Source of the DNA: Sphingomonas sp. BAUL-RG-20F-R05-02
GTDB lineage: Bacteria; Pseudomonadota; Alphaproteobacteria; Sphingomonadales; Sphingomonadaceae
DNA length: 64,000 nucleotides
Direction: 5' to 3'
NCBI RefSeq assembly: GCF_022662305.1
Contig: NZ_JAKNQH010000001.1
Location: 868,001 to 932,000, forward strand
In this document: one piece after another, positions 62,808 to 64,000 of the stretch
How positions within the stretch are numbered: position 1 is the first letter of the stretch
Layout of the letters: every line of letters begins with the position of its first letter
Made by a program: the position numbers and the translations under genes
The notes under the pieces: model-generated
Seen by the model: only the letters and a program-made list of their open reading frames with translations
The model's database searches: none
What the model was told of the DNA's origin: nothing

Positions 62808-64000
62808 GCGCACGCCCCTGCCCGGCGTGCCCGCGCCGACCGACTGGCGTGGCGCGATGCATCAGCGCCGCATGGCGAAACGCTATGCCGCCGAACGGCG
62901 CTTCCGCCGGCTCGGGCTGGCGGCGGTGCTGCTGTCCGCCGGGTTCCTCATCATGCTGCTGGTGTCGATGCTGGCCGGCGGGCTGAACGGCTTCGTGCAG
63001 ACCCAGATCGTGCTGCCGATCGACTTCCCCGCGACGCATCTGGCAGTGGATGCCGCCAAGCTGCGCGGACCCGCTGCCGATCTCGCGCTCGCCGCCGCCG
63101 ATCTGACCGGCGCGACCGATGCCGCCGCGATCGCCGCTTATGGTCCGGGCGGCGAGACGCTGATCTCGGACGGTGCGTGGACGCGGGTGCGAGACCAGTT
63201 GAAGGCGGACCCGTCGCTGCTCGGCAAGCGGGTGCGGCTGTGGGTGCCCGCCGCCGACCGGATCGACATTGCCGCCAAGCGCGAGGGCGCGCCCGCCGAC
63301 GAGGCGATCGTCGCCAGGCTGACGCACACCCACGCGATCACCACCAGCTTCAACCTGTTCTTCCTCACCGGCTCGGATTCGACCGATCCGACCATGGTCG
63401 GCATCTGGGGCGCGCTCAAAGGCTCACTGTTCACGATGCTGGTGACGCTGCTGATCGCCTTTCCGGTCGGGCTGTTCTCCGCATTGTACCTAGAGGAATA
63501 TGCGCCGCGGAACCGCTGGACCGACCTGATCGAGGTGTCGATCAACAACCTTGCGGCGGTGCCGTCGATCATCTTCGGGCTGCTCGGCCTCGCGGTGTTC
63601 CTCAACACCTTCCACCTGCCGCGCTCCGCGCCGATCGTCGGCGGGCTGACGCTCGCGCTGATGACGATGCCGGTGATCGTCATCGCCAGCCGCAACGCGA
63701 TCAAGGCGGTGCCGCCGTCGATCCGAGAGGCGGCGTTCGGGATCGGCGCGAGCCCGGTGCAGGTGGTGTTCCACCATGTCCTGCCGCTGGCGATGCCCGG
63801 CATCCTGACCGGCACGATCATCGGCATGGCGCGGGCGCTGGGCGAAACCGCGCCCCTGCTGATGATCGGCATGCGCGCGTTCATCACTGCGCCGCCGGGT
63901 GGCCTGCGTGATCCGGCGACGGTGCTGCCGGTGCAGATCTTCCTGTGGTCCGACCAGATCAACCGTGGCTTCGTCGAGAAGACCAGCGCGGCGATCCTCG
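62800..64000 (+). CDS. pstA: Phosphate ABC transporter permease PstA, 5' part
   Basis: The frame opens at ATG 62800, 8 bases inside pstC, and is still open at the window end (400 codons). After MTERTPLPGVPAPTDWRGAM a basic segment and one membrane helix (LAAVLLSAGFLIMLLVSML) lead into a ~130-residue periplasmic loop (DUF3333-like), then the permease core: VGIWGALKGSLFTMLVTLLI, LYLEEYAPRNRWTDLIEVSI, AAVPSIIFGLLGLAVF and the coupling loop SIREAAFGIGASPVQVVFHHVLPLAMPGILTG. The 3' end is beyond the window; pstB would be expected next. Confidence 0.94.
   Translation, partial: MTERTPLPGVPAPTDWRGAMHQRRMAKRYAAERRFRRLGLAAVLLSAGFLIMLLVSMLAGGLNGFVQTQIVLPIDFPATHLAVDAAKLRGPAADLALAAADLTGATDAAAIAAYGPGGETLISDGAWTRVRDQLKADPSLLGKRVRLWVPAADRIDIAAKREGAPADEAIVARLTHTHAITTSFNLFFLTGSDSTDPTMVGIWGALKGSLFTMLVTLLIAFPVGLFSALYLEEYAPRNRWTDLIEVSINNLAAVPSIIFGLLGLAVFLNTFHLPRSAPIVGGLTLALMTMPVIVIASRNAIKAVPPSIREAAFGIGASPVQVVFHHVLPLAMPGILTGTIIGMARALGETAPLLMIGMRAFITAPPGGLRDPATVLPVQIFLWSDQINRGFVEKTSAAIL

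Noticed and set aside
61290..62813. A 507-codon minus-strand frame antisense to pstC
   Set aside because: Arginine/histidine-rich shadow of a permease gene; pstC has all expected motifs.

Overview
The window is high-GC alphaproteobacterial chromosome, most likely from the Sphingomonadales (Sphingomonas sensu lato). The basis is the split F0 operon atpI-atpB-atpE-atpF'-atpF, the EpsC-type serine acetyltransferase next to a DUF2794 gene, a sphingomonad-type TonB receptor, an HPr-rel-A gene set, and strong GC3 bias that creates long false antisense frames. It looks like core chromosome: there are no IS elements, phage genes, tRNAs, rRNAs or CRISPR arrays. The genus is inferred from gene content only.

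Layout. 1-6.5 kb: 3' end of rpoC with its terminator, a gene-poor 0.5 kb, DUF2794 and epsC, parE, then an orphan degenerate MraZ-like gene whose tail overlaps a small zinc-motif/membrane protein gene. 6.6-10.1 kb: a tightly overlapped minus-strand run metZ-apaG-lysR-GNAT-two small unknowns. 10.2-18.1 kb: surface-glycan genes (PMT-type mannosyltransferase, flippase, GT2, DPM synthase fused to GtrA) interleaved with a 2-hydroxyacid dehydrogenase, leuB and recO. 18.2-26.9 kb: an RcnB-like Gly/Trp/Asn-rich secreted protein, free Met-(R)-sulfoxide reductase, FMN reductase, UBP zinc finger, a YqjM-type ene-reductase, a DUF3857/transglutaminase/TPR protein and uvrC. 27.1-37.5 kb: the ATP synthase F0 operon, the ydbH-ynbE-ydbL envelope operon, radC, a two-domain retropepsin-like protein with TPRs, and purB.

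37.5-46.5 kb: a possible 26-residue membrane peptide, dnaK-dnaJ with a sigma32-like promoter, a PCu(A)C copper-chaperone lipoprotein with an HExxH-like partner, a TonB-dependent receptor, an exported GNAT-like protein and rpsU. 46.7-51.5 kb: a 54-residue CxxCxGxG protein, a CHASE4-type sensor kinase overlapping a Rec-GGDEF-EAL regulator, and a glycine-zipper envelope protein. 51.6-56.3 kb: glmS and glmU (minus) divergent from gph, a VanZ-like protein and an NTF2-like protein. 56.4-58.9 kb: a four-gene operon (Tat-signal protein, PqqD-like protein, HprK-like kinase, nucleotidyltransferase) matching the HPr-rel-A system. 59.1-64 kb: phoR-pstS-pstC-pstA, with a three-repeat Pho box ahead of pstS. 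pstA runs off the window.

The strongest candidate for an undescribed system is the HPr-rel-A operon. It has the kinase, recognition-element and nucleotidyltransferase parts seen in phosphorylated lasso-peptide clusters, but no cyclase or leader protease. Its first gene encodes a conserved-looking Tat-exported protein that could be the substrate. Second are the MraZ-like protein with half of its DNA-binding motif lost, and the TPR tail shared by two otherwise unrelated exported proteins.
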